Shown: piece after piece, positions 49,911 to 57,545 of the stretch
How positions within the stretch are numbered: the first letter of the stretch is position 1
How the letters are laid out: each line of letters opens with the position of its first letter
From: an uncultured Gallionellaceae bacterium
GTDB lineage: Bacteria; Pseudomonadota; Gammaproteobacteria; Burkholderiales; Gallionellaceae
Length of the DNA stretch: 57,545 nucleotides
Assembly: GCA_903847155.1 (NCBI GenBank)
Contig: CAINCU010000021.1
Coordinates: 1 to 57,545 of the forward strand
Reading direction: 5' to 3'
The notes under the pieces: model-generated
Databases searched by the model: none
What the model saw: only the letters and a program-made list of their open reading frames with translations
Told to the model about the DNA's origin: nothing
Position numbers and translations under genes: made by a program

Positions 49911-50798
49911 ATGGCTGACTTCTCCTCCTGGGTATCCGCCCACCAAACTAATCTTGAAAGCACCCTGAAGCGGCTGCTGCCGCAGGCCGACATTATGCCG
50001 CAGCGCTTGCATGCCGCGATGCGCTACAGCGTGCTGGATGGCGGTAAGCGCGTGCGGCCCTTGCTGGCTTTCGCCGCCGGCGAACTGGCGGGGGCGCTAG
50101 TTGAGCGCGTGGAGATTGCCGCCGCTGCGGTGGAAATCATCCATGCCTATTCGCTGGTGCATGACGACATGCCGTGCATGGATGATGACGTGCTGCGGCG
50201 CGGCAAGCCGACCTGCCATGTCGAATACGATGAGGCCACCGCGCTGCTGGTGGGCGATGCGCTGCAAAGTCTGGCGTTCCAATTGTTGTCCGAACATCAA
50301 CTGAGCGACGATGCTTCCAAACAATTGCAGATGGTTAAATTGCTGGCGGTGGCCAGCGGTTCGCGCGGCATGGGCGGTGGACAAGCCATTGACCTCGATA
50401 GCGTAGGCAAGCAACTTACGCTGCCCGAGTTGGAACAGATGCACATTCACAAGACCGGCGCACTGATCCGCGCGGCCATCATGCTCGGTGCGCATTGCGG
50501 CAATCTGAATCAAACACAACTCGATCGGCTCGACCGTTACGGTAAATGCATCGGGCTGGCGTTCCAGGTGGTGGACGACATCCTCGACAGCGAAGCCGAC
50601 ACCGCCACGCTGGGCAAGACCGCCGGCAAGGATGCCGATAACGACAAGCCGACTTATGTCACGCTGCTCGGCGTGCCAGCCGCCAAGAAGATGGCGGCGG
50701 AACTGCACCAGCAGGCGATAGAAGCATTAGCTGATTTGGGCGCACCGGCGCAACGCCTGCGCGAACTGGCCGACTTCATCGTGATGAGAAAGTTCTGA
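49911..50798 (+). CDS. ispA: (2E,6E)-farnesyl diphosphate synthase
   Basis: The 295-aa polyprenyl synthase has the first Asp-rich motif DDMPCMDDD, preceded by HAYSLVH, and the second motif VVDDILD, with GGKRVRPLL and GGQAIDL. It condenses isopentenyl with dimethylallyl/geranyl diphosphate to farnesyl diphosphate, the precursor of quinone side chains, undecaprenyl phosphate and hopanoids. It is sandwiched between xseB and dxs; its stop overlaps the dxs ATG (TGATG). Confidence 0.96.
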   Translation: MADFSSWVSAHQTNLESTLKRLLPQADIMPQRLHAAMRYSVLDGGKRVRPLLAFAAGELAGALVERVEIAAAAVEIIHAYSLVHDDMPCMDDDVLRRGKPTCHVEYDEATALLVGDALQSLAFQLLSEHQLSDDASKQLQMVKLLAVASGSRGMGGGQAIDLDSVGKQLTLPELEQMHIHKTGALIRAAIMLGAHCGNLNQTQLDRLDRYGKCIGLAFQVVDDILDSEADTATLGKTAGKDADNDKPTYVTLLGVPAAKKMAAELHQQAIEALADLGAPAQRLRELADFIVMRKF

Positions 50799-52639
50799 TG
50801 TACTCCTTGCTGAATACCATCAACTCCCCCGACGACCTACGTAAACTGGAACGCGCCCAATTGCCGCAACTGGCGAACGAGTTGCGCGCATTTCTGGTCG
50901 AGTCGGTAAGCAAGACCGGCGGTCATCTTTCTTCCAATCTCGGCACGGTGGAGCTGACAGTTGCCTTGCATTACGTGTTCGACACGCCGCAGGACAAGCT
51001 GGTGTGGGATGTCGGCCATCAGACTTATTCGCACAAGATTTTGACCGGACGCCGCGCGGCGATGAGCGGCTTGCGCATGGCGCACGGCATTTCCGGGTTT
51101 CCCAAACGCAGCGAAAGCCCATATGACGCCTTCGGCACGGGACATTCCAGCACCTCCATCTCCGCTGCGCTGGGTATGGCGGTGGCGGCGCAACTGGCTG
51201 GCAAGGACAACCGTGCGGTGGCCATCATCGGCGACGGTGCGATGACCGGCGGCATGGCATTCGAGGCACTGAACAATGCGGGAGCAATGGATGCGAATCT
51301 ATTGGTCATCCTCAACGATAACGATATGTCCATCTCGCACCCGGTCGGCGCGCTCAACAATTATTTGGCGAAGCTGATGTCGGGTCGTTTCTATGCGGCG
51401 ATGCGGCGCGGCAGCGAAAAAGTGTTGAAGGGTATGCCGCCGGTGCTGGAATTTGCCAAGCGCGCCGAAGAGCATGTCAAAGGCATGGTCACCCCCAGCA
51501 CCATGTTCGAGGAATTCGGCTTCAACTATATCGGCCCGATCGACGGTCACGATCTGAATGTATTGGTTGATACCCTGCGTAATATCCGTAAGCTGAAAGG
51601 CCCGCAGTTTCTGCACATCGTCACGCAAAAGGGCAAAGGCTATGCCCAAGCTGAGGACGACTGCGTGCTGTACCACGGCGTCGGCAAGTTCGATCCCAAC
51701 CAGGGCATCACGCCGACAGCCAGTTGCAAAATGAGTTACACGCAAGTGTTCGGCAACTGGCTGTGCGATATGGCGGCGGCAGACAAGCGCTTGGTCGGCA
51801 TCACGCCCGCCATGTGCGAAGGCTCCGGCATGGCCAAGTTTGCCGAGAAATTTCCCGAACGTTATTTCGATGTAGGTATCGCCGAACAGCACGCACTCAC
51901 TTTTGCCGCGGGCTTGGCTTGCGACGGCTACAAGCCGGTGGTGGCGATTTACTCCACCTTCCTGCAGCGCGCCTACGATCAGCTGATCCACGACATCGCC
52001 ATCCAGAAGCTGCCGGTAGTGCTGGCCATTGATCGCGGCGGACTGGTCGGTGCGGACGGCGCGACTCACGCGGGTAGTTTCGATCTTTCCTATCTGCGCA
52101 GCATCCCCAACATGACGGTGATGGCACCTGCTGACGAGAACGAATGCAGGCAGATGTTGAGCACCGCGTTCAGCCTCGACACGCCGAGCGCGGTGCGTTA
52201 CCCGCGCGGCTGCGGTCCCTGCGTGACTGTACAAAAGAATCTGGACACCTTGCCGGTCGGCAAAGGCGAGTTGCAACGTGAAGGCAAGCATGTCGCCATC
52301 CTTGCCTTCGGCTCCATGCTGGAACCCGCGTTGCAAGCCGCCGCACTACTGGATGCCACGGTTGCCAATATGCGCTTCGTCAAGCCGCTGGATGAAGAAC
52401 TGATATTGCAGCTGGCACGCGAGCATGTGCTGCTGGTCACCGTGGAAGAGAACACCATACAAGGCGGTGCGGGCAGTGCAGTGGCGGAATGTCTGGCGCG
52501 GCACGGTGTCAGCGTGAGCATGTTGCATCTGGGCTTGCCGGACGCATTCCTGGAACAGGGCGATCCCGCGCGGATGCTGGCCGACTGCGGTCTGGATGCG
52601 GCGGGAATCGAACGTGCCATCCGCAAAAAAATAACATAA
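50798..52639 (+). CDS. dxs: 1-deoxy-D-xylulose-5-phosphate synthase
   Basis: The 613-aa enzyme makes DXP from pyruvate and glyceraldehyde 3-phosphate with thiamine diphosphate, the first step of the MEP isoprenoid pathway. Motifs: [38 protein letters not shown], the ThDP site [18 protein letters not shown], the catalytic Glu in [18 protein letters not shown], and the C-terminal transketolase domain. The start overlaps the ispA stop, coupling the first enzyme of the pathway with a later one. Confidence 0.97.
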   Translation: MYSLLNTINSPDDLRKLERAQLPQLANELRAFLVESVSKTGGHLSSNLGTVELTVALHYVFDTPQDKLVWDVGHQTYSHKILTGRRAAMSGLRMAHGISGFPKRSESPYDAFGTGHSSTSISAALGMAVAAQLAGKDNRAVAIIGDGAMTGGMAFEALNNAGAMDANLLVILNDNDMSISHPVGALNNYLAKLMSGRFYAAMRRGSEKVLKGMPPVLEFAKRAEEHVKGMVTPSTMFEEFGFNYIGPIDGHDLNVLVDTLRNIRKLKGPQFLHIVTQKGKGYAQAEDDCVLYHGVGKFDPNQGITPTASCKMSYTQVFGNWLCDMAAADKRLVGITPAMCEGSGMAKFAEKFPERYFDVGIAEQHALTFAAGLACDGYKPVVAIYSTFLQRAYDQLIHDIAIQKLPVVLAIDRGGLVGADGATHAGSFDLSYLRSIPNMTVMAPADENECRQMLSTAFSLDTPSAVRYPRGCGPCVTVQKNLDTLPVGKGELQREGKHVAILAFGSMLEPALQAAALLDATVANMRFVKPLDEELILQLAREHVLLVTVEENTIQGGAGSAVAECLARHGVSVSMLHLGLPDAFLEQGDPARMLADCGLDAAGIERAIRKKIT

Positions 52640-52644
52640 TAATA

Positions 52645-52679
52645 TTATCCGACAATAATAGTCGGGTAATAGGTATAAT
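52645..52679 (+). promoter_or_regulatory. hairpin and -10-like box before folE2
   Basis: TTATCCGAC (52645-52653) pairs with GTCGGGTAA (52661-52669), nine pairs with one G-T, across a 7-base loop. A consensus TATAAT follows at 52674-52679, 32 bp before the folE2 ATG. The -35 would fall in the hairpin (best CCGACA, 19 bp away). This may be a dxs 3' hairpin that doubles as an operator over the folE2 promoter. Confidence 0.35.
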
Positions 52680-52711
52680 TTCACTACAGACTTTACATTA
52701 GAGATATCAAT

Positions 52712-53509
52712 ATGAAACCAGCCACTCCCATCGCCGACGTACAAAGTAGTGCCGATACCCGCCATCTGGCGATCAACAAGGTCGGTATCAAGAGCATTCG
52801 TCATCCCGTCATGGTCAAAGACCAGAGCGTGGGTGTGCAGCACACCATTGCCACTTTCAATATGTATGTGCATCTGCCGCACAACTTCAAAGGCACGCAC
52901 ATGTCGCGCTTTGTGCAGATACTCAACCAGCGCGGACGCGAAATCTCGGTCGAATCGTTCGAGAGCATCCTGCGCGAAATGGTGGAAAAGCTGGAAGCGC
53001 AGTCCGGCTATATCGAAATGTCCTTCCCCTATTTCGTCAACAAGACTGCGCCTATTTCCGGCGTGCAAAGCCTGTTGGATTACGATGTCACCTTCATTGG
53101 CGAGATCGTCGAGGGTGCCTACCGTTTCACTATGCGCGTATTGGTTCCGGTGACCAGCTTGTGTCCTTGCTCCAAGGAAATCTCGGATCGCGGCGCACAT
53201 AACCAGCGTTCACACGTCACGCTCACCGTGCGCACGCGCAGTCCGGTGTGGATCGAAGAAGTGGTGCGCTTCGCTGAAGAGCAGGCTTCCAGCGAACTGT
53301 ACGGTTTGCTTAAACGCCCGGACGAAAAGTTCGTCACCGAACATGCCTACGACAACCCCAAGTTTGTCGAAGATATGGTGCGCGACGTAGCCGCAGTGTT
53401 GAATGCCGATGAACGCATCGAAGCCTACATCATTGAATCCGAGAACTTCGAATCCATCCATAATCATTCAGCTTATGCGCTGATCGAGCGCGACAAGACC
53501 AAAGCGTAA
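52712..53509 (+). CDS. folE2: GTP cyclohydrolase FolE2 (type IB)
   Basis: The 265-aa product is the FolE2 form of GTP cyclohydrolase I, which opens the GTP ring to start folate synthesis. Family motifs: [39 protein letters not shown], the metal/active-site region [20 protein letters not shown], and [20 protein letters not shown], ending [15 protein letters not shown]. FolE2 uses various metals and is often the zinc-independent backup for FolE; no Zur-like site was recognised here. A terminator follows. Confidence 0.96.
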   Translation: MKPATPIADVQSSADTRHLAINKVGIKSIRHPVMVKDQSVGVQHTIATFNMYVHLPHNFKGTHMSRFVQILNQRGREISVESFESILREMVEKLEAQSGYIEMSFPYFVNKTAPISGVQSLLDYDVTFIGEIVEGAYRFTMRVLVPVTSLCPCSKEISDRGAHNQRSHVTLTVRTRSPVWIEEVVRFAEEQASSELYGLLKRPDEKFVTEHAYDNPKFVEDMVRDVAAVLNADERIEAYIIESENFESIHNHSAYALIERDKTKA

Positions 53510-53518
53510 AGGGGCAAG

Positions 53519-53551
53519 AGAGAAGGGAGCACACCCTTCTCTTTTCTTTTT
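53519..53551 (+). terminator. intrinsic terminator after folE2
   Basis: AGAGAAGGG (53519-53527) and CCCTTCTCT (53534-53542) form a perfect 9-bp stem with loop AGCACA, followed by TTTCTTTTT. It lies 9 bp after the stop. Confidence 0.9.
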
Positions 53552-53614
53552 GCTCTTGAAAAATCGCCAGCCATCCTCAAATAGCCTGCACACTTTTTCC
53601 AAGGAGCATACCGT

Positions 53615-55516
53615 ATGACCGCAAGTGCCACTGCCAGCCGCGAAACGCTGGGATTCCAGACCGAAGTCAAACAACTGCTGCAACTAATGATTCACTCGCT
53701 GTATTCCAACCGCGAGATTTTCCTGCGCGAACTGGTTTCCAATGCTTCCGATGCTTGCGACAAACTGCGCTTTGAAGCGCTGCACAATGACAGCCTGTAC
53801 GAGAACGCCTCCGAGCTGAACATCCGCGTCAGCTACGACAAGGCTGCGCGCACGCTGACCATCGCCGACAGCGGCATCGGCATGAGCCGCGACGAAGTGA
53901 TCGCCAACCTCGGCACCATCGCCAAATCCGGCACGCGCGATTTCTTCAGCAAACTTTCCGGCGACCAGCAGAAAGATGCGCACCTGATCGGCCAGTTCGG
54001 CGTGGGCTTCTATTCCGCGTTCATCGTGGCCGACAAGGTGTCGGTGCTGACGCGCCGTGCGGGCGAGAAAAGCGATCAGGGTGTGTACTGGGAATCCGAC
54101 GGCGGCGGCGAGTTTTCCATCGAGATGGTAGAACGGGCTGCGCGCGGCACCGAGATCACTTTGCATCTGCGCGAGGATCAGGACGACCTGCTGGCCGGCC
54201 ACAAACTGCGCGAGATCATCCGAAAATATTCCAACCACATCATGCAGCCTATCCTGATGCAGAAGGAAGAATGGAAGGACGGCAAGCAGGAATTGCTGAA
54301 TGAAGACGAGACCGTCAATCAGGCCTCGGCGTTGTGGACGCGCAGCAAGAACGACATCACCGAAGAGCAATACCAGGAATTTTACAAACACGTCGGTCAC
54401 GACTTCGACGATCCGCTGGCATGGACCCATGCGCGCGTCGAAGGCCGTCAGGATTACACGCAACTGCTATACATCCCCGGTCGTGCGCCGTTCGATCTGT
54501 ACGACCGCAACACGCGTCACGGCATCAAGCTCTATGTGCGCCGCGTGTTCATCATGGACGATGCTGAACAACTGATGCCGCAATACATGCGCTTCGTGCG
54601 CGGCGTGGTGGATTCCAGCGACTTGCCGCTCAATGTCTCGCGCGAGATTCTGCAGGAATCGAAAGACATCGAAGCCATCCGCAAAGGTTGCACCGGCAAG
54701 GTGCTGGGTTTGCTGTTCGATCTGGCCGAGAACGACAAGGAGAAGTACGCCAAGTTCTGGGGCGAGTTCGGCAAAGTGTTGAAGGAAGGCATCGGCGAAG
54801 ACTTCGCCAACAAGGACAAGATCGCCGCACTGCTGCGCTTCGCCTCGACCCTGGCCGACACCACGGATGAAACCGTGTCGTTGAAGGATTACATCGCGCG
54901 CATGAAAGACGGCCAGGAAAAAATCTACTACGTCACCGCCGACAGTTTCAACGCCGCGAAGAACAGCCCGCATCTGGAAGTGTTCCGCAAGAAAGGCATT
55001 GAAGTGCTGCTGCTGTCCGACCGCGTGGATGAATGGCTGGTGAGCAACATGTTCGAGTTCGAGGGCAAGTCGCTAGTGTCCGTGGCCAAGGGTGGTCTTG
55101 ACCTGGGCAAGCTGGAAGATGCAGCCGAGAAGCAGGAACAGGAAAAGCAAGCGGATGAACTGAAAGGGCTGACCGACAAGATCAAGACCAGCCTTGCCGA
55201 GCGCGTCAAGGAAGTGCGCGTCACGCACCGCCTTACCGATTCGCCCGCCTGTCTGGTGGCGGATGAGCACGACATGAGCGGCAACCTCGCGCGCCTGATG
55301 AAGGCCGCCGGGCAGAAATCTCCCAACTCGCAGCCGATACTCGAAATCAACCCAAAACATCCGGTGGTGCTGCGTCTGCAAAATGAAGACGCACGTTTCG
55401 ACGACTGGGCGGCAGTGCTGTTCGACCAAGCTTTATTGGCCGAAGGCGGACATCTCGACGACCCGGCGGGTTTTGTCAAACGCATCAACCAACTGATGCT
55501 GGACATGGGGAAATAA
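53615..55516 (+). CDS. htpG: molecular chaperone HtpG (Hsp90)
   Basis: The 633-aa protein is a full bacterial Hsp90. The N-terminal GHKL ATPase domain has [20 protein letters not shown], then [24 protein letters not shown] and [15 protein letters not shown]. The middle domain has [20 protein letters not shown] and [20 protein letters not shown], and the C-terminal dimer domain ends [14 protein letters not shown]. It folds and remodels client proteins in the cytoplasm under stress. The start has CCAAGGAGC before it. No heat-shock promoter with good spacing was recognised in the 63-bp upstream gap after the folE2 terminator. An R2 repeat follows the stop by 4 bp. Confidence 0.97.
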   Translation: MTASATASRETLGFQTEVKQLLQLMIHSLYSNREIFLRELVSNASDACDKLRFEALHNDSLYENASELNIRVSYDKAARTLTIADSGIGMSRDEVIANLGTIAKSGTRDFFSKLSGDQQKDAHLIGQFGVGFYSAFIVADKVSVLTRRAGEKSDQGVYWESDGGGEFSIEMVERAARGTEITLHLREDQDDLLAGHKLREIIRKYSNHIMQPILMQKEEWKDGKQELLNEDETVNQASALWTRSKNDITEEQYQEFYKHVGHDFDDPLAWTHARVEGRQDYTQLLYIPGRAPFDLYDRNTRHGIKLYVRRVFIMDDAEQLMPQYMRFVRGVVDSSDLPLNVSREILQESKDIEAIRKGCTGKVLGLLFDLAENDKEKYAKFWGEFGKVLKEGIGEDFANKDKIAALLRFASTLADTTDETVSLKDYIARMKDGQEKIYYVTADSFNAAKNSPHLEVFRKKGIEVLLLSDRVDEWLVSNMFEFEGKSLVSVAKGGLDLGKLEDAAEKQEQEKQADELKGLTDKIKTSLAERVKEVRVTHRLTDSPACLVADEHDMSGNLARLMKAAGQKSPNSQPILEINPKHPVVLRLQNEDARFDDWAAVLFDQALLAEGGHLDDPAGFVKRINQLMLDMGK

Positions 55517-55519
55517 ACT

Positions 55520-55631
55520 TCCTTCTCCCGCAGGCGGGAGAAGGGCTGGGGATGAGGGTCTATGCTTTGCAACAATTTTTGTTGTTACTCAACAACCCTC
55601 ACCCTAACCCTCTCCCGCCTGCGGGAGAGGG
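55520..55631. repeat. R2 REP doublet, copy 2
   Basis: The same two palindromes as copy 1 lie at about 55521-55545 and 55608-55631. The joining segment differs only in the middle (TATGCTTTGC against TGTGCGTTGC, then a diverged A/T run). It fills the gap between htpG and the glutamine amidotransferase, 20 bp before the latter's ATG, exactly as copy 1 stands before mqo. Confidence 0.9.
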
Positions 55632-55650
55632 AATATGAGCGGGGAATTTT

Positions 55651-56364
55651 ATGACTATGAAACCTGTCGCCATCTTTCGCCACTCGCCCGGCGAAGGCGC
55701 GGGCTACTTCATCACCTTTCTTGATGCGCACGCCATCCCGTGGCAACTGATTTGCATTGACGCGGGCGATGCCGTGCCGCATAGCGCGCAGGATTATTCC
55801 GGCCTGGTATTCATGGGCGGCCCGATGAGCGTGAATGACGAGCTGCCGTGGATACCGCCAATGCTGGCGCTGATCCGCGCTGCTTATGCACAGGATATTC
55901 CGCTGCTTGGACACTGCCTCGGCGGACAGCTCATCTCCAAAGCGTTGGGCGGCGTAGTGACGAAAAATCCGATCAAGGAATTGGGTTGGGGTGAAGTCGA
56001 GGTGGTCGACAACGCCACGGCACGCACGTGGTTCGGCGACATCAAACAATTCGACTCATTCCACTGGCACGGTGAAACGTTCAGCCTGCCGCAAGGCGCG
56101 GTGCATCTGCTGGCAAGTAGCTACTGCACCAATCAGGCATACGCCATCGGCAAACATCTGGCGTTGCAGTGCCATGTGGAAATGACCGAACCAATGATTC
56201 GCGATTGGTGCGAACATGGTGCAGACGAGATCGCCGCGAACATTAACAGCCCCGGCGTACAAACTGCAGCGAGCATGCAGGCGCAGATGCACGATAAAAT
56301 GCCGCAACTGCATCGCGCGGCGGAGCAACTGTATAGTCATTGGTTGCAGGGCTTGGCGCGCTAG
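55651..56364 (+). CDS. class I glutamine amidotransferase-like protein
   Basis: The 237-aa protein has the GATase fold. The nucleophile elbow is PLLGHCLGGQLISKALGG (catalytic Cys), and the His-Glu pair is in ALQCHVEMTEPM (HVE). Other pieces are GLVFMGGPMSVND and SFHWHGETFSLPQGA. It is a stand-alone type related to the GuaA-like YfeJ/GMP-synthase-like group; the acceptor is unknown. ATG 55651 or 55657 are both possible. It follows an R2 repeat and precedes an R1 repeat by 2 bp, so it is boxed in by both families. Confidence 0.9.
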   Translation: MTMKPVAIFRHSPGEGAGYFITFLDAHAIPWQLICIDAGDAVPHSAQDYSGLVFMGGPMSVNDELPWIPPMLALIRAAYAQDIPLLGHCLGGQLISKALGGVVTKNPIKELGWGEVEVVDNATARTWFGDIKQFDSFHWHGETFSLPQGAVHLLASSYCTNQAYAIGKHLALQCHVEMTEPMIRDWCEHGADEIAANINSPGVQTAASMQAQMHDKMPQLHRAAEQLYSHWLQGLAR

Positions 56365-56365
56365 C

Positions 56366-56457
56366 ACCTTCGTCGCAAGCCCAGTCAATCGGCGATCTGC
56401 ATCATAGAGTGCGTGGAGATGGCCGTGCCTATTGGCTTGCAAGCAAGGCGCATTATT
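56366..56457 (+). repeat. R1 dispersed repeat, copy g
   Basis: GCACCTTCGTCGCAAGCCCA then GTCAATCGGCGATCTGCATC form the left half; GTGCGTGGAGATGGCCGTGC then CTATTGGCTTGCAAGCAAGG form the right half, followed by CGCATTATTC. This is the copy closest to a full-length consensus. It begins 2 bp after the amidotransferase stop. Confidence 0.85.
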
Positions 56458-56480
56458 CAAAACGGGTGAATTGAAAAATC

Positions 56481-56804
56481 ATGACCTACGTTGTCGGCGA
56501 AAACTGTATCCGCTGCAAATTTACCGACTGCGTGGACGTGTGTCCAGTGGATTGCTTCCGTGAGGGCGAGAACTTTCTGGTGATCGATCCGGACGAGTGC
56601 ATCGACTGCTCGCTGTGCGTGGCAGAATGTCCGGCGGGCGCGATCTATGCGGAGGATGATCTGCCGGAGAGTCAGCGCCAGTTCATCGCGCTGAATGCCG
56701 AACTGGCCAAAGTGTGGAAGCCCATCGTTGAAAAGAAAAATGCGCCTGCGGATGCCGACGATTGGCTCAATGTAAAAGACAAACTTCATCTGCTAAAACG
56801 GTGA
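56481..56804 (+). CDS. fdxA: 7Fe ferredoxin FdxA
   Basis: The 107-aa protein has the FdxA pattern: a [3Fe-4S] set [20 protein letters not shown] and a [4Fe-4S] set [20 protein letters not shown], followed by the typical C-terminal extension ([20 protein letters not shown] then EKK...[12 protein letters not shown]). It carries electrons in the cytoplasm. The start has GGTGAATTG before it; only a weak ribosome site is visible. Its stop overlaps the GTG start of the nuclease gene (GTGA). Confidence 0.95.
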   Translation: MTYVVGENCIRCKFTDCVDVCPVDCFREGENFLVIDPDECIDCSLCVAECPAGAIYAEDDLPESQRQFIALNAELAKVWKPIVEKKNAPADADDWLNVKDKLHLLKR

Positions 56805-57545
56805 ACGCATCCCACGTATTCTTTGATCGCATCGCGCAACGCATCCTGGCTGCGCATCCCGCGCCAGACCTGCGCGGCATCACCATCCTGCTTCCCAACT
56901 TTCATGCTTCCCAACCGCTGGCGCAAGCACTGATGCGCGTGGCGCGGCGGCCTGCGTTGCTGCTGCCGCAGATGGTGACGCTGAACGATTGGGCGCAAAG
57001 CATCGCGCTGGCAGCGCCCATGATTTCGGACAGTCAGCGCAGCGCTTTGCTGTACCAGCAGTTGCGCAAACAGCAATGGTTCGAGCAAGCCGATCTGTGG
57101 AGCATGACGCAGGAATTGCTGGTGCTATTCGATGAACTGACCCATTCGCTCAGCGCGTTGCCAAGTGATGCGGAGACTTTCGCCGCTGCCGTGCAGCAAG
57201 CCTATCAAGCGCGGCAGAACAGCACGCTGCAATTGGAAGCGCGGCTGGTGTTCGAGCTGTGGCATGTCATGCAAAGTGGTGCAGAGCTGGATGCGGCGCG
57301 TGCTTATCAGCAGCGCTTGGCGACATTGGCGGCGCAGGCAACGCAGCCGTTGTTTGTGTTGCGCACTTCGGATTGGACGGCGCTGGAGCAGCGTTTTCTG
57401 GAGCAATATGCGGAACATGCTGAGGTGGTGGTGTTTGATTTGAGGGAGATGGGGAATGAGTGTCCCAGCTTCGTAACTCAAGCCCTCACCCCAACCCTCT
57501 CCCGCCTGCGGGAGAGGGGGCTGTCCAACTCCCCTCTCCCGCAGG
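56801..57545 (+). CDS. RecB/AddB-like DNA repair nuclease-helicase subunit, 5' part
   Basis: GTG 56801 overlaps the fdxA stop (GTGA), and the frame stays open for 248 codons to the window edge. The N-terminus [20 protein letters not shown] then [20 protein letters not shown] and [17 protein letters not shown] resembles the helicase-like start of the betaproteobacterial 'probable DNA repair protein' family of AddB/PD-(D/E)XK enzymes. There the strand ITILLPN is followed by a loop and a TL-x-x-W region. Codons about 227-248 are an R2 repeat read in frame ([13 protein letters not shown]...). The C-terminal nuclease domain lies outside. This gene is easy to miss because it has no stop inside the window. 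Confidence 0.75.
   Translation, partial: MNASHVFFDRIAQRILAAHPAPDLRGITILLPNFHASQPLAQALMRVARRPALLLPQMVTLNDWAQSIALAAPMISDSQRSALLYQQLRKQQWFEQADLWSMTQELLVLFDELTHSLSALPSDAETFAAAVQQAYQARQNSTLQLEARLVFELWHVMQSGAELDAARAYQQRLATLAAQATQPLFVLRTSDWTALEQRFLEQYAEHAEVVVFDLREMGNECPSFVTQALTPTLSRLRERGLSNSPLPQ
57481..57545. repeat. R2 REP doublet, copy 3, cut by the window edge and inside a gene
   Basis: AGCCCTCACCCCAACCCTCT then CCCGCCTGCGGGAGAGGG matches the right half of copies 1 and 2, and a second palindrome begins CCCCTCTCCCGCAGG at the edge. The two palindromes are closer together than in the other copies. It lies within the open frame of the nuclease gene. Confidence 0.85.

Noticed and set aside
319-56457. 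R1 copies considered as CRISPR repeats or integron attC sites
   Set aside because: They are kilobases apart with no spacers, and lack attC core sites (RYYYAAC/GTTRRRY) and any integrase or cas gene nearby.

Overview
The window is bacterial chromosome, most probably from a betaproteobacterium of the Gallionellaceae/Nitrosomonadales type. This is an inference from protein style, from the order xseB-ispA-dxs beside a Rieske oxygenase, from the flgA/flgMN - flgBCDEFGHIJKL arrangement and from flhA-flhF-flhG-fliA-motC-motD. No rRNA or tRNA gene is visible to fix the taxonomy. Coding density is high and most of the sequence is GC-rich, apart from a visibly AT-richer block at about 11.4-17.1 kb.

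Layout. (1) 1-2.4 kb: the 3' end of a type I secretion-like ABC transporter, a secreted LprI-domain protein, a 23-codon gene stub and a RAYT-type single-strand transposase. (2) 2.4-11.2 kb: housekeeping genes, namely a CPA2 cation/proton antiporter, an unknown 146-aa protein, the hrpA helicase, mqo and a small membrane protein. The last is flanked by a broken duplication of the mqo 3' end. (3) 11.4-17.1 kb: an accessory, stress-related block transcribed leftwards: periplasmic catalase, OmpA-like lipoprotein, plasma-membrane H+-ATPase and bacteriohemerythrin. It has gene remnants at one side and an IS110 transposase fragment at the other.

(4) 17.2-44.8 kb: a flagellar region. flhB is followed by two unknown genes and then a signalling cassette: a receiver/HD-GYP c-di-GMP phosphodiesterase, a FIST sensor protein and a 1238-aa multi-PAS hybrid kinase with two receivers and an Hpt domain. 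Next come flhA-flhF-flhG-fliA-motC-motD, then leftward flgA and flgM-flgN, then rightward flgBCDEFGHIJ and flgKL. Two sigma-28 (FliA) promoters with the expected 11-bp spacer lie before flgM and flgK, so fliA, its anti-sigma factor flgM and two FliA targets sit within about 14 kb. A strong terminator closes flgL. (5) 45-57.5 kb: a lipoprotein, an outer-membrane barrel-like protein, a SpoIIAA-like protein, an EamA transporter, a Rieske oxygenase, xseB-ispA-dxs (DNA repair and isoprenoid precursors), folE2, htpG, a glutamine amidotransferase, a 7Fe ferredoxin and the start of a RecB/AddB-like nuclease gene that runs off the window.

Two dispersed palindromic repeat families punctuate the intergenic spaces. 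R1 (about 75-90 bp, eight copies plus a fragment) has arms built on GTCAATAGG/CCTATTG. R2 (about 112 bp, two full copies and one cut by the window edge) is a REP doublet of two GC-rich hairpins. One R1 copy extends a reading frame at the 5' end of the LprI gene, and one R2 copy is read in frame inside the terminal nuclease gene. The RAYT transposase near the left edge is an obvious, unproven candidate for their spread. The most interesting larger-scale feature is the FIST/hybrid-kinase/HD-GYP cassette placed between flhB and flhA, together with an FlhG homologue that has lost the Walker A lysine.
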